Shown here piece by piece: positions 52,396 through 61,268 of a stretch of DNA of 64,000 bases. The DNA lies in NCBI RefSeq assembly GCF_003416895.1, contig NZ_QVIO01000001.1:1984001-2048000 (forward strand), given 5' to 3'. A model generated the notes under the pieces. That model worked only from the letters and a program-made list of their open reading frames with translations. It did not search any database and was not told the origin of the DNA. Numbering within the stretch: the first letter of the stretch is position 1; each line of letters opens with the position of its first letter. Source of the DNA: Duganella sp. BJB476. Its GTDB lineage: Bacteria > Pseudomonadota > Gammaproteobacteria > Burkholderiales > Burkholderiaceae_D. Made by a program: the position numbers and the translations under genes.

Positions 52396-52952
52396 AGCGA
52401 CCTCGGCGCGTAGCGGGTGCGGTAGCCGTCCAGCACCACGTCGTCGCCACCGCCGGCGTAATGCACGGTGACGGTGATGTGCAGCACATTCATATTAGCG
52501 GCGTCGGAACCTATCTGCCCGCCCGCCGGGCCAAAGCTGGGCTCGACAATGACCGCGACGTTGGCCGTGTAACCTGCCGGCAGCGGGTTGCCGGCGGCGT
52601 CGTTGGTGTAGCTGCCGCCGTAATCGTTGACATTGTCGAACGGGCGGCTATTGTTGGGCTCCTGGCCCATCACTTCCGGAATCGTACAGTCGGCCGGGCT
52701 CAGCGTGGTCGGCAGTTCGGCCTTCGGATCGTTGCCGTCGCAAAAAGTGAAGTGCGCCAGCCGGACTTCCTCCATCATGCTTTCGGCGATGGCCAGCGCC
52801 TGCTTGCGCCGCATCGGATCGGGACTGGCGCGCGCGCCGATGTCGAATACCCGCAGCACGCCGACCACCGCGATACCGACGATGACGATGAACATCACCA
52901 GCTCAACCAGGCTCACGCCCGATTGCGCGCGCGCGGTCGGTTTAAAAAACAT
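52392..52952 (-). CDS. mshD: MshD/PilV-like minor pilin
   Basis: 186 aa with prepilin site ARAQSG|VSLVELVMFIVIVG. Position 1 is Val instead of the more common Phe; Glu5 is present. The PilV/GspI-type region QALAIAESMMEEVRLAHF follows. It overlaps mshC by 11 bases. Confidence 0.87.
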   Translation of the reverse strand: MFFKPTARAQSGVSLVELVMFIVIVGIAVVGVLRVFDIGARASPDPMRRKQALAIAESMMEEVRLAHFTFCDGNDPKAELPTTLSPADCTIPEVMGQEPNNSRPFDNVNDYGGSYTNDAAGNPLPAGYTANVAVIVEPSFGPAGGQIGSDAANMNVLHITVTVHYAGGGDDVVLDGYRTRYAPRSL

Positions 52953-53493
52953 AGCCGGTTACCGGGGTGACGGTGACGTTGTGGGTACCGCCGTCGCCGG
53001 TGACTGCCAGCGTCAGCGCGACAAAGGTGGCGTTCAGCGCTTGCGGCGGGTCATTCCCGGCAAACGGCTGGCCGGTGGGATCGAAGAAAAAGGTCGCGGC
53101 GGCGGAGACCGCCAGGCCATTGGGCACGCCTTCGCAGGCCCAGCTGCCAACGCCGCCGCAAGTGGCCAGGGTAACGCCGCTGCCGCTGTTGGCGCCGCCC
53201 GGCGCCGTCACGCGGGTACCGCATGCGGCGTCGTAGCACAGCGCCACGCTATTGCCATTCAAGCGCACGAAAACGTTGCGGCTCTGGGCGATGGCGATTT
53301 TCTGGCCGTAGCGCAGCATGGCGCGCAACTGGTCGGTGTAGGCTGCGGCATCAAAGCCCTGGCGCTGGAAGAAACGCGGCGCCGCCACGCCGGCCATGAT
53401 GCCGACCACCACCAGGATCGTGATCAGCTCGACCAAGGTGAAGCCACCCGGCCTCAGGGACCGGATGCGGCGCCGTAGCGCCGGTCCCGTCAT
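52942..53493 (-). CDS. mshC: MshC-like minor pilin
   Basis: 183 aa. The leader ends LRPGG before FTLVELITILVVVGIMA, with Glu5 intact. The region YTDQLRAMLRYGQKIAIAQSRNVFV is typical of GspH/MshC. Cysteines near CYDAACGT may form disulfides. Confidence 0.87.
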   Translation of the reverse strand: MTGPALRRRIRSLRPGGFTLVELITILVVVGIMAGVAAPRFFQRQGFDAAAYTDQLRAMLRYGQKIAIAQSRNVFVRLNGNSVALCYDAACGTRVTAPGGANSGSGVTLATCGGVGSWACEGVPNGLAVSAAATFFFDPTGQPFAGNDPPQALNATFVALTLAVTGDGGTHNVTVTPVTGYVF

Positions 53494-53524
53494 GCCCCTC
53501 TCCGCTCGGCCATTGCCTCGGAGA

Positions 53525-54010
53525 TCAGCAGGTGGCGTTGGTTGCCGCTACCGTTACGACGGCGCCGTTAGCCGCGCTAGCGGTGTAGGTGACCGTGCAA
53601 CCGGTATGGGTGGTGGGGCTGCCGGCATCAGGGCGCAGCACGCCATCGGCGGCAAAGGTCGATATATCATAATCGGCCAGGCCGCCGGCGGCGACCAGTG
53701 CGCCGGCCAGCGTCGGATAGCCGGTCGCGGTATCGACGGTGACCGCTGGCGAGTCATAGCTAACGGTGGCGGTTGCGGTCGGGGAACCGGCCGCCAGCCA
53801 GCGCCCATGGTACATATTGGCGCCACTCATTAACGCGGCCCGCGCTCCCTGCATTTTGGCCACCCGCGCATCGGGCGCCAGGTTAGCGAAACGCGGCAGC
53901 GCGGTAGCGGCCAGTACCCCGAGAATGACGATGACGACGATCAGCTCGATCAGCGTAAAGCCGCCCTGCTGTGGTCGATAATTGAATGGGCTTGCTTGTT
54001 TGGTTTGCAT
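53525..54010 (-). CDS. mshA: MshA-like major pilin
   Basis: 161 aa. Prepilin leader of 17 residues ending QQGG, mature start FTLIELIVVIVILGVLAA with Glu5. The alpha1 region RVAKMQGARAALMSGANMYHG resembles MshA of Vibrio. The C-terminal Cys pair (GCTVTY and terminal NATC) forms the D-region disulfide. GGAG precedes the ATG. It probably builds the fibre. Confidence 0.9.
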   Translation of the reverse strand: MQTKQASPFNYRPQQGGFTLIELIVVIVILGVLAATALPRFANLAPDARVAKMQGARAALMSGANMYHGRWLAAGSPTATATVSYDSPAVTVDTATGYPTLAGALVAAGGLADYDISTFAADGVLRPDAGSPTTHTGCTVTYTASAANGAVVTVAATNATC

Positions 54011-54078
54011 ATGAAACTCCAGACCTGACTAAGAAAAGATCATCAACGCCAAACTGCGGCGGATAGCGGCAGCGGCAA

Positions 54079-54615
54079 CTATTGAGCGACTTCATTTAGC
54101 GCGATACCGGTTTCATTTCCCGGCTGGCGCTCTGCGTTGGCGTTTTTTGAGGGCAAGCGCAGTAATTCTACCTTGAAACAAATATTCTTTGAGGCACCAT
54201 TTAACAAATTCTCTTGCGCACCCCTCACGAATATCAGCTTTTGTTGCCTCAGATCAAAATACCAGTTGCCAGCTTTAACACTTTTTGCCGCGTCCGGCGT
54301 CAATTCGCCGGCATAGTTATCCGGCGCACGCTCCAGCCAGGCCACCGGATTGGCGCCGGCCAGCGCCGCGATGTCCTTCTCCCTGCCCTGCGCCTGCAGA
54401 GCCATCACCTTGCCGGACAAGGCGCTGCGCATATTGATGAGCAGCGTCTGCACGCCGGCCTCGTCCCCGGCGCGACGGTAATACGCCACCCGCTCCAGCG
54501 CCACCATCATCAACAGGCCGAAAATGCAGGCCACCACGGCGAACTCGAACAGCGTGAAACCGCCAGCCCGCCGTCGTTGTGGCCGCACAACACTGCCGGG
54601 TGCCAAGCGCCCCAT
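54079..54615 (-). CDS. mshB: MshB-like minor pilin
   Basis: 178 aa from ATG 54615, which shares one base with the mshG stop (TGATG); the open frame runs much further upstream only as a shadow of mshG. The prepilin motif RRAGG|FTLFEFAVVACIFGLL has Glu5 and an unusual Cys within the hydrophobic stalk. The C-terminal half contains GNWYFDLRQQKLIFV, seen in MshB. Confidence 0.87.
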   Translation of the reverse strand: MGRLAPGSVVRPQRRRAGGFTLFEFAVVACIFGLLMMVALERVAYYRRAGDEAGVQTLLINMRSALSGKVMALQAQGREKDIAALAGANPVAWLERAPDNYAGELTPDAAKSVKAGNWYFDLRQQKLIFVRGAQENLLNGASKNICFKVELLRLPSKNANAERQPGNETGIALNEVAQ

Positions 54616-55850
54616 CAGTGCGGCAACGCCACTTTGCCCAGATCCCAGATCGGCACAAAAATGCCCAGCGCCAACACCAGCACCATCAAGCCGAGGAAGC
54701 TGATCAGGATCGGCTCGATTTGCGCCGCCAGCGTTTTCAGTTCGTAGTCCACCTCGCGCTCGTACATCTGGGCGATTTCGTCCATCAGATCGTCCAGCGA
54801 ACCGGACTCCTCGCCGACGGCGATCATTTGCAGCACGATGGGCGTGAACACATTGGCGGCCGTCGAGGTGCGCAGGATGCTGTCGCCGCGTTCGACGCCG
54901 TCGCGCATCTGCTCGACGCGCGAACACAGGTAGGCGTTGTCGACCGTCTGCGACACCACCGTCAGCGCCTGCACGATGGGCACGCCGCTGCGGCTGGACA
55001 GCGAGAAGCTGCGGGCAAAGCGCGCCATCGTGGCTTTCAGGATAATCTTGCCGGCGATGGGGAATTTCAGCTTGTGGCGGTCCCACTGGAAGCGGCCGAC
55101 GCTGGTATTGACCCAGTAACGGAAGCCGAACACCGCCCCGACCCCGGCCATCAGCAGCTCCGGCCAGTAGTTGACGGTGAAGCGGGAACTGCCGATCAGC
55201 AGGCGTGTCATCAACGGCAATTCGGCGTGGAAGCTCTCGAACACCTTGACGAACTGCGGGATCACGAAGATGTTGACGATCACCATCGCGATGATCATGG
55301 CGACGATGACGAAGATCGGATAGCGGGTGGCGCTCTTGACGCGGGCGCGCATTTCGCGGTCGAACTCCAGGTGGTCGAACAGTCGCAGGAACACTTCCTC
55401 CAGGCGGCCGGTCATCTCGCCCACCCGCACCATCGACAGGTAAAAGTCGTTGAACACGGTGGGATGGCGCCGCATCGCCGCCGACAGCTCGCGGCCGGCG
55501 TCCAGCGACTCGCGCAGGTCCTTGATCACCTTGCCGAACGATTTGCTGATCGCCGATTCCTGCAAGCCGGCCAGCCCGCGCATGATGGGCACGCCGGACT
55601 TGAGCAGCGTGTACATCTGGCGACTGAACAATTGCACGTCCATCGAGGTCACCTTTTTTTCCAGCAGCGTGCTCCACCAGGCCTCGCCGCCGGCGCCGCC
55701 GGTGGCGGCCTTGTTGGTCAGCGCGATCTCGACCGGAATGGCGCCGGCGCTGCTCAGGTGATTGGCCACGGCGTTGCTGTCGGCCGCCTCCAGCACGCCC
55801 TGCATCAACTCTCCGCGCGCGCTGCGCGCCTTGTAGGCATAGAACGGCAC
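54615..55850 (-). CDS. mshG: Inner-membrane platform protein MshG (GspF family)
   Basis: 411 aa. Two T2SF domains (about 70-190 and 275-395), each with a conserved region such as FSRQMYTLLKSGVPIMRGL and FARSFSLSSRSGVPIVQAL. Three membrane helices (about 175-195, 225-245, 380-402). It anchors the ATPase at the membrane. It lies one base after mshE. Confidence 0.93.
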   Translation of the reverse strand: MPFYAYKARSARGELMQGVLEAADSNAVANHLSSAGAIPVEIALTNKAATGGAGGEAWWSTLLEKKVTSMDVQLFSRQMYTLLKSGVPIMRGLAGLQESAISKSFGKVIKDLRESLDAGRELSAAMRRHPTVFNDFYLSMVRVGEMTGRLEEVFLRLFDHLEFDREMRARVKSATRYPIFVIVAMIIAMVIVNIFVIPQFVKVFESFHAELPLMTRLLIGSSRFTVNYWPELLMAGVGAVFGFRYWVNTSVGRFQWDRHKLKFPIAGKIILKATMARFARSFSLSSRSGVPIVQALTVVSQTVDNAYLCSRVEQMRDGVERGDSILRTSTAANVFTPIVLQMIAVGEESGSLDDLMDEIAQMYEREVDYELKTLAAQIEPILISFLGLMVLVLALGIFVPIWDLGKVALPH

Positions 55851-55851
55851 G

Positions 55852-57558
55852 TCAATCCTCGGTCTGGTTACTGATGCGCATCGCCTCGGCCACCGTGGTG
55901 CGGCCCTGTATCACCAGCGCCACCGCATGCCGGCGCAATGTATCGCCGGCCATCTGCGCCGCCGCCGTCTTGAGGAAATGCGAAGGATCGGGGTCGTTGG
56001 CGGCATCGACCACGTCGCGCGTCATTTCCAGCAGCTCGTACACGCCGGTACGGCCGCGATATCCCATGCCATTGCAATGCGAACAACCCTTGCCATGGAA
56101 GTAGCGCGCCTTGTCCACCTTGTCGTGCAACTCCATGCGCAGCCACTCGTGTTCGGTCGGCGTCAGCTCGTACGGCGTGGTGCAGCTTTCGCAGATCACC
56201 CGCACCAGCCGCTGCGCCAGCACCGCTTGCAGCGAACTACCCACCATGTAGCGCGGCACGCCCATGTCCATCAGGCGCAGCGGCGTGCTGGCCGCGTCGT
56301 TGGTGTGCAGGGTCGATAATACCAAGTGTCCGGTCATGGCGGCGCGCAAACCGATCTGGGCCGTTTCCTGGTCGCGCATCTCGCCCACCAGCACGATGTC
56401 CGGGTCTTGCCGCAGCGCGGAACGCAGCACGCGCGCGAAGCTCAGCTCGATCTTGTCGTTGACCTGCACCTGGTTGATGCCGGGCAGCCGGTACTCGACC
56501 GGGTCTTCCACCGTGATCAGCTTTTTCTCCACCGAATTGAGCTCGGCCAGCGCGCAATACAGCGTGGTGGTCTTGCCGGAGCCGGTCGGCCCGGTCACCA
56601 GCACCAGGCCGTTGGGACGCTGGACGATGGCGCGGAACTTCTCCAGTATCGTCTTCGGCATGCCGATCGCGTCCAGCCGCAGCTGGGTGTTGCTCTGGCT
56701 GAGCAGTCGCATCACCACCGATTCGCCGTACTGGGTCGGCATGGTGGAGATACGCACGTCGATGCGCTGGTTTTTCACCCGCACGGCGAAGCGGCCGTCC
56801 TGCGGCAGCCGTTTTTCCGAGATGTCGAGGTCCGACATCAGCTTGAGCCGCAGCGCCAGCGAGGGCGCGATCTTGATGTCGGCCTCGGTTTGCAGGTGCA
56901 GCACGCCGTCGATGCGGAAACGGATCTGCAGCCGGCCCTCCTGCGGCTCGATGTGGATGTCCGAGGCGCGCACCTGGCTGGCGTCGTCGAACACCGATTG
57001 CAGCAGCTTGACGATGGGCGCTTCTTCCAGGTTGGCGTTGGCCGCCGCCAGCGCGCCGAAGTCGACCGAGGCGTCGCCCAGGTCCTGCTCCAGCTCGCGC
57101 GCCAGGTCGGAGATGTCCTCGGTGCGGCGGTAGATGCGGTCGATCACGCCCAGCACCTCGGTCTCGTTGACCACCGCCAGCTCGATCGGCTGCTTGACGA
57201 TGCGCACGATCTCGTCATAGGCAAACAGGTCGGTCGGATCGGACATGCCGACCAGCAGCGCGCCGCGGCGGTCCTCCAGCACCAGCGCGCGGAAGCGGCG
57301 GGCCTGGGTTTCCGGCAGCAGGCGGACGATCTCGGGATTGACGTTGAAGAACTTCAGGTTCAGGTAAGGAACGTTCAGCTGGCGCGCCAGCGCGCCGGCG
57401 ATCTGTTCCTCGGTGACATAGCCGTTTTCGATGAACACGCGGCCCAACTTGCGCCCGCTGCGCTTTTGCTCGGCCAGCGCCAGGCCCAGTTGCTCCTCCG
57501 TCAGCAGCTTTTGCTGCACCAAAATTTCCCCGAGCCGCACTTTCTCTGGCCTTGCCAT
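55852..57558 (-). CDS. mshE: Assembly ATPase MshE with c-di-GMP-binding MshEN domain
   Basis: 568 aa from ATG 57558 with AAGGAG upstream. The N-terminal MshEN motif is present twice: VRLGEILVQQKLLTEEQLG, then KLGRVFIENGYVTEEQIAG. Both end in Gln as in the c-di-GMP-binding consensus. The N2 domain and the GspE catalytic domain follow: Walker A GPTGSGKTTT (about 325), Asp box DPVEYR, Walker B DPDIVLVGEMRD and a four-Cys zinc-binding region (CESC and CSHC). First gene of the minus-strand pilus operon. Probably c-di-GMP activated. Confidence 0.94.
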   Translation of the reverse strand: MARPEKVRLGEILVQQKLLTEEQLGLALAEQKRSGRKLGRVFIENGYVTEEQIAGALARQLNVPYLNLKFFNVNPEIVRLLPETQARRFRALVLEDRRGALLVGMSDPTDLFAYDEIVRIVKQPIELAVVNETEVLGVIDRIYRRTEDISDLARELEQDLGDASVDFGALAAANANLEEAPIVKLLQSVFDDASQVRASDIHIEPQEGRLQIRFRIDGVLHLQTEADIKIAPSLALRLKLMSDLDISEKRLPQDGRFAVRVKNQRIDVRISTMPTQYGESVVMRLLSQSNTQLRLDAIGMPKTILEKFRAIVQRPNGLVLVTGPTGSGKTTTLYCALAELNSVEKKLITVEDPVEYRLPGINQVQVNDKIELSFARVLRSALRQDPDIVLVGEMRDQETAQIGLRAAMTGHLVLSTLHTNDAASTPLRLMDMGVPRYMVGSSLQAVLAQRLVRVICESCTTPYELTPTEHEWLRMELHDKVDKARYFHGKGCSHCNGMGYRGRTGVYELLEMTRDVVDAANDPDPSHFLKTAAAQMAGDTLRRHAVALVIQGRTTVAEAMRISNQTED

Positions 57559-57723
57559 CCCCGCTCCTTGTGATCTGCGCCGCCTGCCGGCTTGCGGCCA
57601 TTCTAGTGCAGAATCCGCCGCTTGCGAGGCCAGACTTGCGCCGCGCGCGACAGGGTGTCGCTTTCTTCGCACGAATACGCTACAGTGTCGTTCGTTTCCC
57701 AGCTCCAAGAGTCACCACCTTCC

Positions 57724-58440
57724 ATGACCGCCCCTGCCCTGCGCTTCCAGCAAGTCGTCAAACGCTATGGCCAGGCCAGCGTGTTGCAGGGCGTGGACCT
57801 GGAACTGCAAGCGGGGGAATGCTTCGGCCTGGTGGGCGTCAACGGCGCCGGCAAGACCAGCCTGATCAAGTGCCTGCTGGATTTCTGCGCCCTCGACGGC
57901 GGCGCCATCGACATCTTCGGCCAGCCGCACCACCGGCCGGCCAGCCGCCAGCCGCTGGGCTTCCTGCCGGAACGCTTCACCCCGCCCTACTACCTGACCG
58001 GCGCCGACTTCATCCGCTACCTGCTGACCTTGCAAGGCCTGGCCTACGACCCGGCCGCCGTGCGCGCCATGCTGGCAGCGCTGGACCTGGACCCGGACGC
58101 CCTCAAGCGCACGGTGCGCAGCTATTCCAAAGGCATGACGCAAAAGCTCGGCCTGGCCGCCTGCCTGCTGGCGCGCAAGCCGCTGTACGTGCTGGACGAG
58201 CCGATGAGCGGCCTCGACCCGAAAGCGCGCGCGCTGCTCAAACAGCAGTTGCGCCAGCTGCACCAGGCCGGCAGCACCGTGTTTTTGACCTCGCATATGC
58301 TGGCCGACGTCGACGAGCTGTGCGACCGCATGGCCATCCTGCACCAAGGCCGCATCCGTTACACCGGCTCGCCGGCCGCCTGCCGCAGCCACTACGGCGC
58401 GGCCAACCTGGAGCAAGCCTTCCTGGCTTGCATCGCGTGA
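57724..58440 (+). CDS. Orphan ABC transporter ATPase (NatA/CcmA-type)
   Basis: 238 aa from ATG 57724 (MTAPALRFQQVVKRYG). Walker A GVNGAGKTSL, signature YSKGMTQKLGLA (non-LSGGQ), Walker B LYVLDEPMSGLDP and H-loop TSHML are complete. There is no permease gene here. It is only 2 bases upstream of the second mshM-like gene, so both are probably one transcript. The function in this cluster is unknown. Divergent from mshE over 165 bases. Confidence 0.85.
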   Translation: MTAPALRFQQVVKRYGQASVLQGVDLELQAGECFGLVGVNGAGKTSLIKCLLDFCALDGGAIDIFGQPHHRPASRQPLGFLPERFTPPYYLTGADFIRYLLTLQGLAYDPAAVRAMLAALDLDPDALKRTVRSYSKGMTQKLGLAACLLARKPLYVLDEPMSGLDPKARALLKQQLRQLHQAGSTVFLTSHMLADVDELCDRMAILHQGRIRYTGSPAACRSHYGAANLEQAFLACIA

Positions 58441-58442
58441 GC

Positions 58443-59360
58443 ATGTACCAGTCGCACTTCGGCCTGCGCGAATCGCCGTTCGGCATCACGCCTAACCCGG
58501 CCTTTTTCTATTCCGGCAATACCCGCGGCGAAATCCTGAACGCCTTGCTGTATGCGGTCTGCCACGGCGAAGGCATCGTCAAGGTGACCGGCGAAGTGGG
58601 CGCCGGCAAGACCATGTTGTGCCGCATGCTGGAGCGCGAACTGCCGCCGCATGTCGACGTGATCTACCTGGTCAACCCCAACCTCGACCCGCAGGAAGTG
58701 CAGTACGCCATCGCCGCCGAACTGGGCATCGCCGGCCACGGCCTGCGCATCGACGAGGTCCAGCGCCGCCTGCAGGCCGACCTGATCGCCCGCCACGGCC
58801 AGGGCCGCCAGGTGGTGCTGCTGGTCGAGGAGGCCCAGGCCATGCCGCTCGACACGCTGGAAGCGATCCGCCTGCTGACCAACCTGGAGACGGCGCGCAG
58901 CAAGCTGCTGCAGATCGTGCTGTTCGGCCAGCCGGAGCTGGACCAGCACCTGGCCCTGGCCAGCATGCGCCAGTTGAAGGAGCGCATCACCCACAGCTTC
59001 GAGGTGCCGGCGCTGGCGCCGTCGCTGATCGGCGAGTTCCTCGAATTCCGCCTGCGCGCGGCCGGCCACGACGGCCCCACCGTGTTCAGCCCGGCCGCCG
59101 CCAGGCTGATCGCCGAGCGCTCCGAGGGCATCGTCCGCCGCATCAACATCCTGGCCGACAAGGCCCTGCTGGCCGCCTACGCGGCCGACGCCAGCGTCGT
59201 CAGCGCCCATCATGCGCGCCAGGCGATCCGCGAATCGGCCTTCCACCGCCGTAGCTGGCGGCAAAAATTCCCTTTGCGCGCTGTTGCTGTGGGGGCCTTG
59301 GCGGTCCTGCTAATTTGGGCAATTTACAGCACCATCCTTGCGGTAGCACCGAATTTGTAA
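58443..59360 (+). CDS. Second ExeA/GspA-family AAA ATPase (MshM paralogue)
   Basis: 305 aa, starting MYQSHFGLRESPFGITPNPAF. Walker A GEVGAGKTMLC, Walker B QVVLLVEEAQAMPLD (Glu-Glu instead of Asp-Glu), FGQPELDQHL, and a C-terminal membrane helix (about 279-300). Paralogue of the MshM at 42369-43262. The start is placed 2 bases after the ABC ATPase stop; the longer open frame overlapping it is not used. Confidence 0.88.
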   Translation: MYQSHFGLRESPFGITPNPAFFYSGNTRGEILNALLYAVCHGEGIVKVTGEVGAGKTMLCRMLERELPPHVDVIYLVNPNLDPQEVQYAIAAELGIAGHGLRIDEVQRRLQADLIARHGQGRQVVLLVEEAQAMPLDTLEAIRLLTNLETARSKLLQIVLFGQPELDQHLALASMRQLKERITHSFEVPALAPSLIGEFLEFRLRAAGHDGPTVFSPAAARLIAERSEGIVRRINILADKALLAAYAADASVVSAHHARQAIRESAFHRRSWRQKFPLRAVAVGALAVLLIWAIYSTILAVAPNL

Positions 59361-59423
59361 GATCATGGTGTCTATATTGCAAATACACAACATCCTGCAT
59401 TCCCCCTGGGCCGGAAAGAAACA

Positions 59424-61268
59424 ATGAAAAAACTCGCCTCCCCCATCGTCCCCATGGTGTGCAGCGTGTTGCTGAGCGCCTGCGCGACCGCCCCCCTGTC
59501 CGTTTCGCCGACCCACATCACGGAAGCACCACGTCCCGCCGGCTCCATCCCGGAGACCGTGCAGCAGAGCGCCGCGCTGCCGCCGCCGAGCGCCGCGCCG
59601 AAAGTCGAAACCTACAGCGTCACCGTGCACAAGGTGCCGGTGCAGTCGCTGCTGTTCGCGCTGGCGCGCGACGCCGGCCTGAACGTCGACGTCCATCCGG
59701 GCATCGAGGGCACGGTCACGCTGAACGCGCTGGACCAGACCTTGCCGCAGCTGCTGAACCGCATCCAGCGCCAGGTCGACATGCGCTATGAAATCAACGG
59801 CGGCACGCTGACGGTCTTGCCGGACACGCCGGAGTGGCGCAACTACAAGGTCGACTACGTCAACATCGCCCGCAGCACGGTCAGCAGCGTCAACATCGCC
59901 ACCCAGATTTCCACCACCGGGGGCGGCGGCAGCTCCTCCAATCCAGTCGTCAACGCGACGCCGCCCGCTGGAGGCACCGGCCAGCCGCAACAGCAAAGCG
60001 CCGCGCCGGCCAACAACGGCGCCAACGGCAACGGCAGCAACAACTCGACCACCGTGGTCAACAACCGTTCCGACAACAACTTCTGGTACAGCCTGGAAAA
60101 GAACATCCGCGACATGCTGCGCGGCTCCAACCTGAGCGACAACCCGGTCGATCCGCTGGCCGCCGCAACGCCCGGCAGCACCGGCGGGACGCCGCAAAAC
60201 GCCCAGCCACAGACCCCGTTCGACGCCAGCGCCTTCGGCGGTGCCAAGGCCGGCGGCGCGCAGCGCGGCACCTCGGTCATCGTCAACGCCGAGGGCGGCC
60301 TGATCGCCGTGCGCGCGACCGGCCGCCAGCACGAAAAGATCCGCGAATTCCTCGACATCGTGCTCGGCGCGGCCAAGCGCCAGGTGCTGATCGAAGCCAC
60401 CATCATCGAAGTACGGCTTGGCGACCAGTACCAGCAGGGCATCAACTGGCAATCGCTGGCCAGGGGCGGGCTCAAGCTCAACCAGGGAGCGCTCGGCAGC
60501 TCCACCGTGCCGGCCGCCACCAATCCCGGCGTGTTCGTGCTGAACTACACCAATCCGACCAGCCGCCTGGGCAATATCGCCGCCACCATCGAACTGCTGG
60601 AGTCCTTCGGCAAGGTGAAAGTGCTGTCCAGCCCCAAGATTAGCGTGCTCAACAACCAGACCGCGCTGCTGAAGGTGGTCGACAACAACGTCTTCTTCTC
60701 GATCAAGGTCACGCCGGCGGTGCTGGGCTCGACCGGCACGCCGATTTCGCAGGCCACCTATGAATCGCACCTGGAGACGGTGCCGGTCGGCTTCGTCATG
60801 AGCGTGACGCCGCAGATTTCCGACGCGGACGAGGTCACGCTCAACGTGCGGCCGACCATCACCCGCATCGTCGGCTACGTCAACGATCCGAACCCGGACC
60901 TGGCCAAGGCCAATGTGGTCAGCAAGGTGCCGGTGATCCAGGCGCGCGAGCTGGAATCGCTGATGAAGGTGTCCAGCGGCCAGGTCGCCGTCATGGGCGG
61001 CCTGATGCAGGATTCGGTCGACAACACCAAGGACGGCATCCCGGTCCTGAGCAGCGTGCCGCTGCTGGGCAACCTGTTCGCCCACCGCAACGAGAACACC
61101 ACCAAGACCGAACTGGTGATCTTCATGCGGCCGGTGGTGGTGAAGGACGCCAGCGTCAACGGCGACTACAAGGACTACCGTTATCTGCTGCCGGGCCAGA
61201 AACCCGACAACGCTCCCTATGGCGAGGCCGCGCCGGCCCCCGCCCCAGCCAAGGCGAATGGATCATGA
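59424..61268 (+). CDS. Second secretin lipoprotein (MshL/GspD paralogue)
   Basis: 614 aa. Lipoprotein signal with lipobox VLLSAC (Cys about residue 20). N-terminal STN-type domain (VHKVPVQSLLFALARDAGLN), a Gly/Asn/Ser/Gln-rich low-complexity linker (about 165-220), and the secretin domain with VLNNQTALLKVVDNN, MSVTPQISDADEVTL and VAVMGGLMQD. It forms a second outer-membrane channel in the plus-strand cluster. Overlaps the TPR gene by four bases. Confidence 0.92.
   Translation: MKKLASPIVPMVCSVLLSACATAPLSVSPTHITEAPRPAGSIPETVQQSAALPPPSAAPKVETYSVTVHKVPVQSLLFALARDAGLNVDVHPGIEGTVTLNALDQTLPQLLNRIQRQVDMRYEINGGTLTVLPDTPEWRNYKVDYVNIARSTVSSVNIATQISTTGGGGSSSNPVVNATPPAGGTGQPQQQSAAPANNGANGNGSNNSTTVVNNRSDNNFWYSLEKNIRDMLRGSNLSDNPVDPLAAATPGSTGGTPQNAQPQTPFDASAFGGAKAGGAQRGTSVIVNAEGGLIAVRATGRQHEKIREFLDIVLGAAKRQVLIEATIIEVRLGDQYQQGINWQSLARGGLKLNQGALGSSTVPAATNPGVFVLNYTNPTSRLGNIAATIELLESFGKVKVLSSPKISVLNNQTALLKVVDNNVFFSIKVTPAVLGSTGTPISQATYESHLETVPVGFVMSVTPQISDADEVTLNVRPTITRIVGYVNDPNPDLAKANVVSKVPVIQARELESLMKVSSGQVAVMGGLMQDSVDNTKDGIPVLSSVPLLGNLFAHRNENTTKTELVIFMRPVVVKDASVNGDYKDYRYLLPGQKPDNAPYGEAAPAPAPAKANGS

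Noticed and set aside
54079..55677. Apparent long fusion upstream of the MshB-like pilin
   Set aside because: Residues before MGRLAPG are an out-of-frame reading of mshG. The pilin leader starts at 54615, which overlaps the mshG stop.
57552..59360. Apparent fusion of an upstream region with the second MshM ATPase
   Set aside because: The upstream half of the frame is a frame-shifted reading of the ABC ATPase. The ATPase homology begins exactly at ATG 58443.
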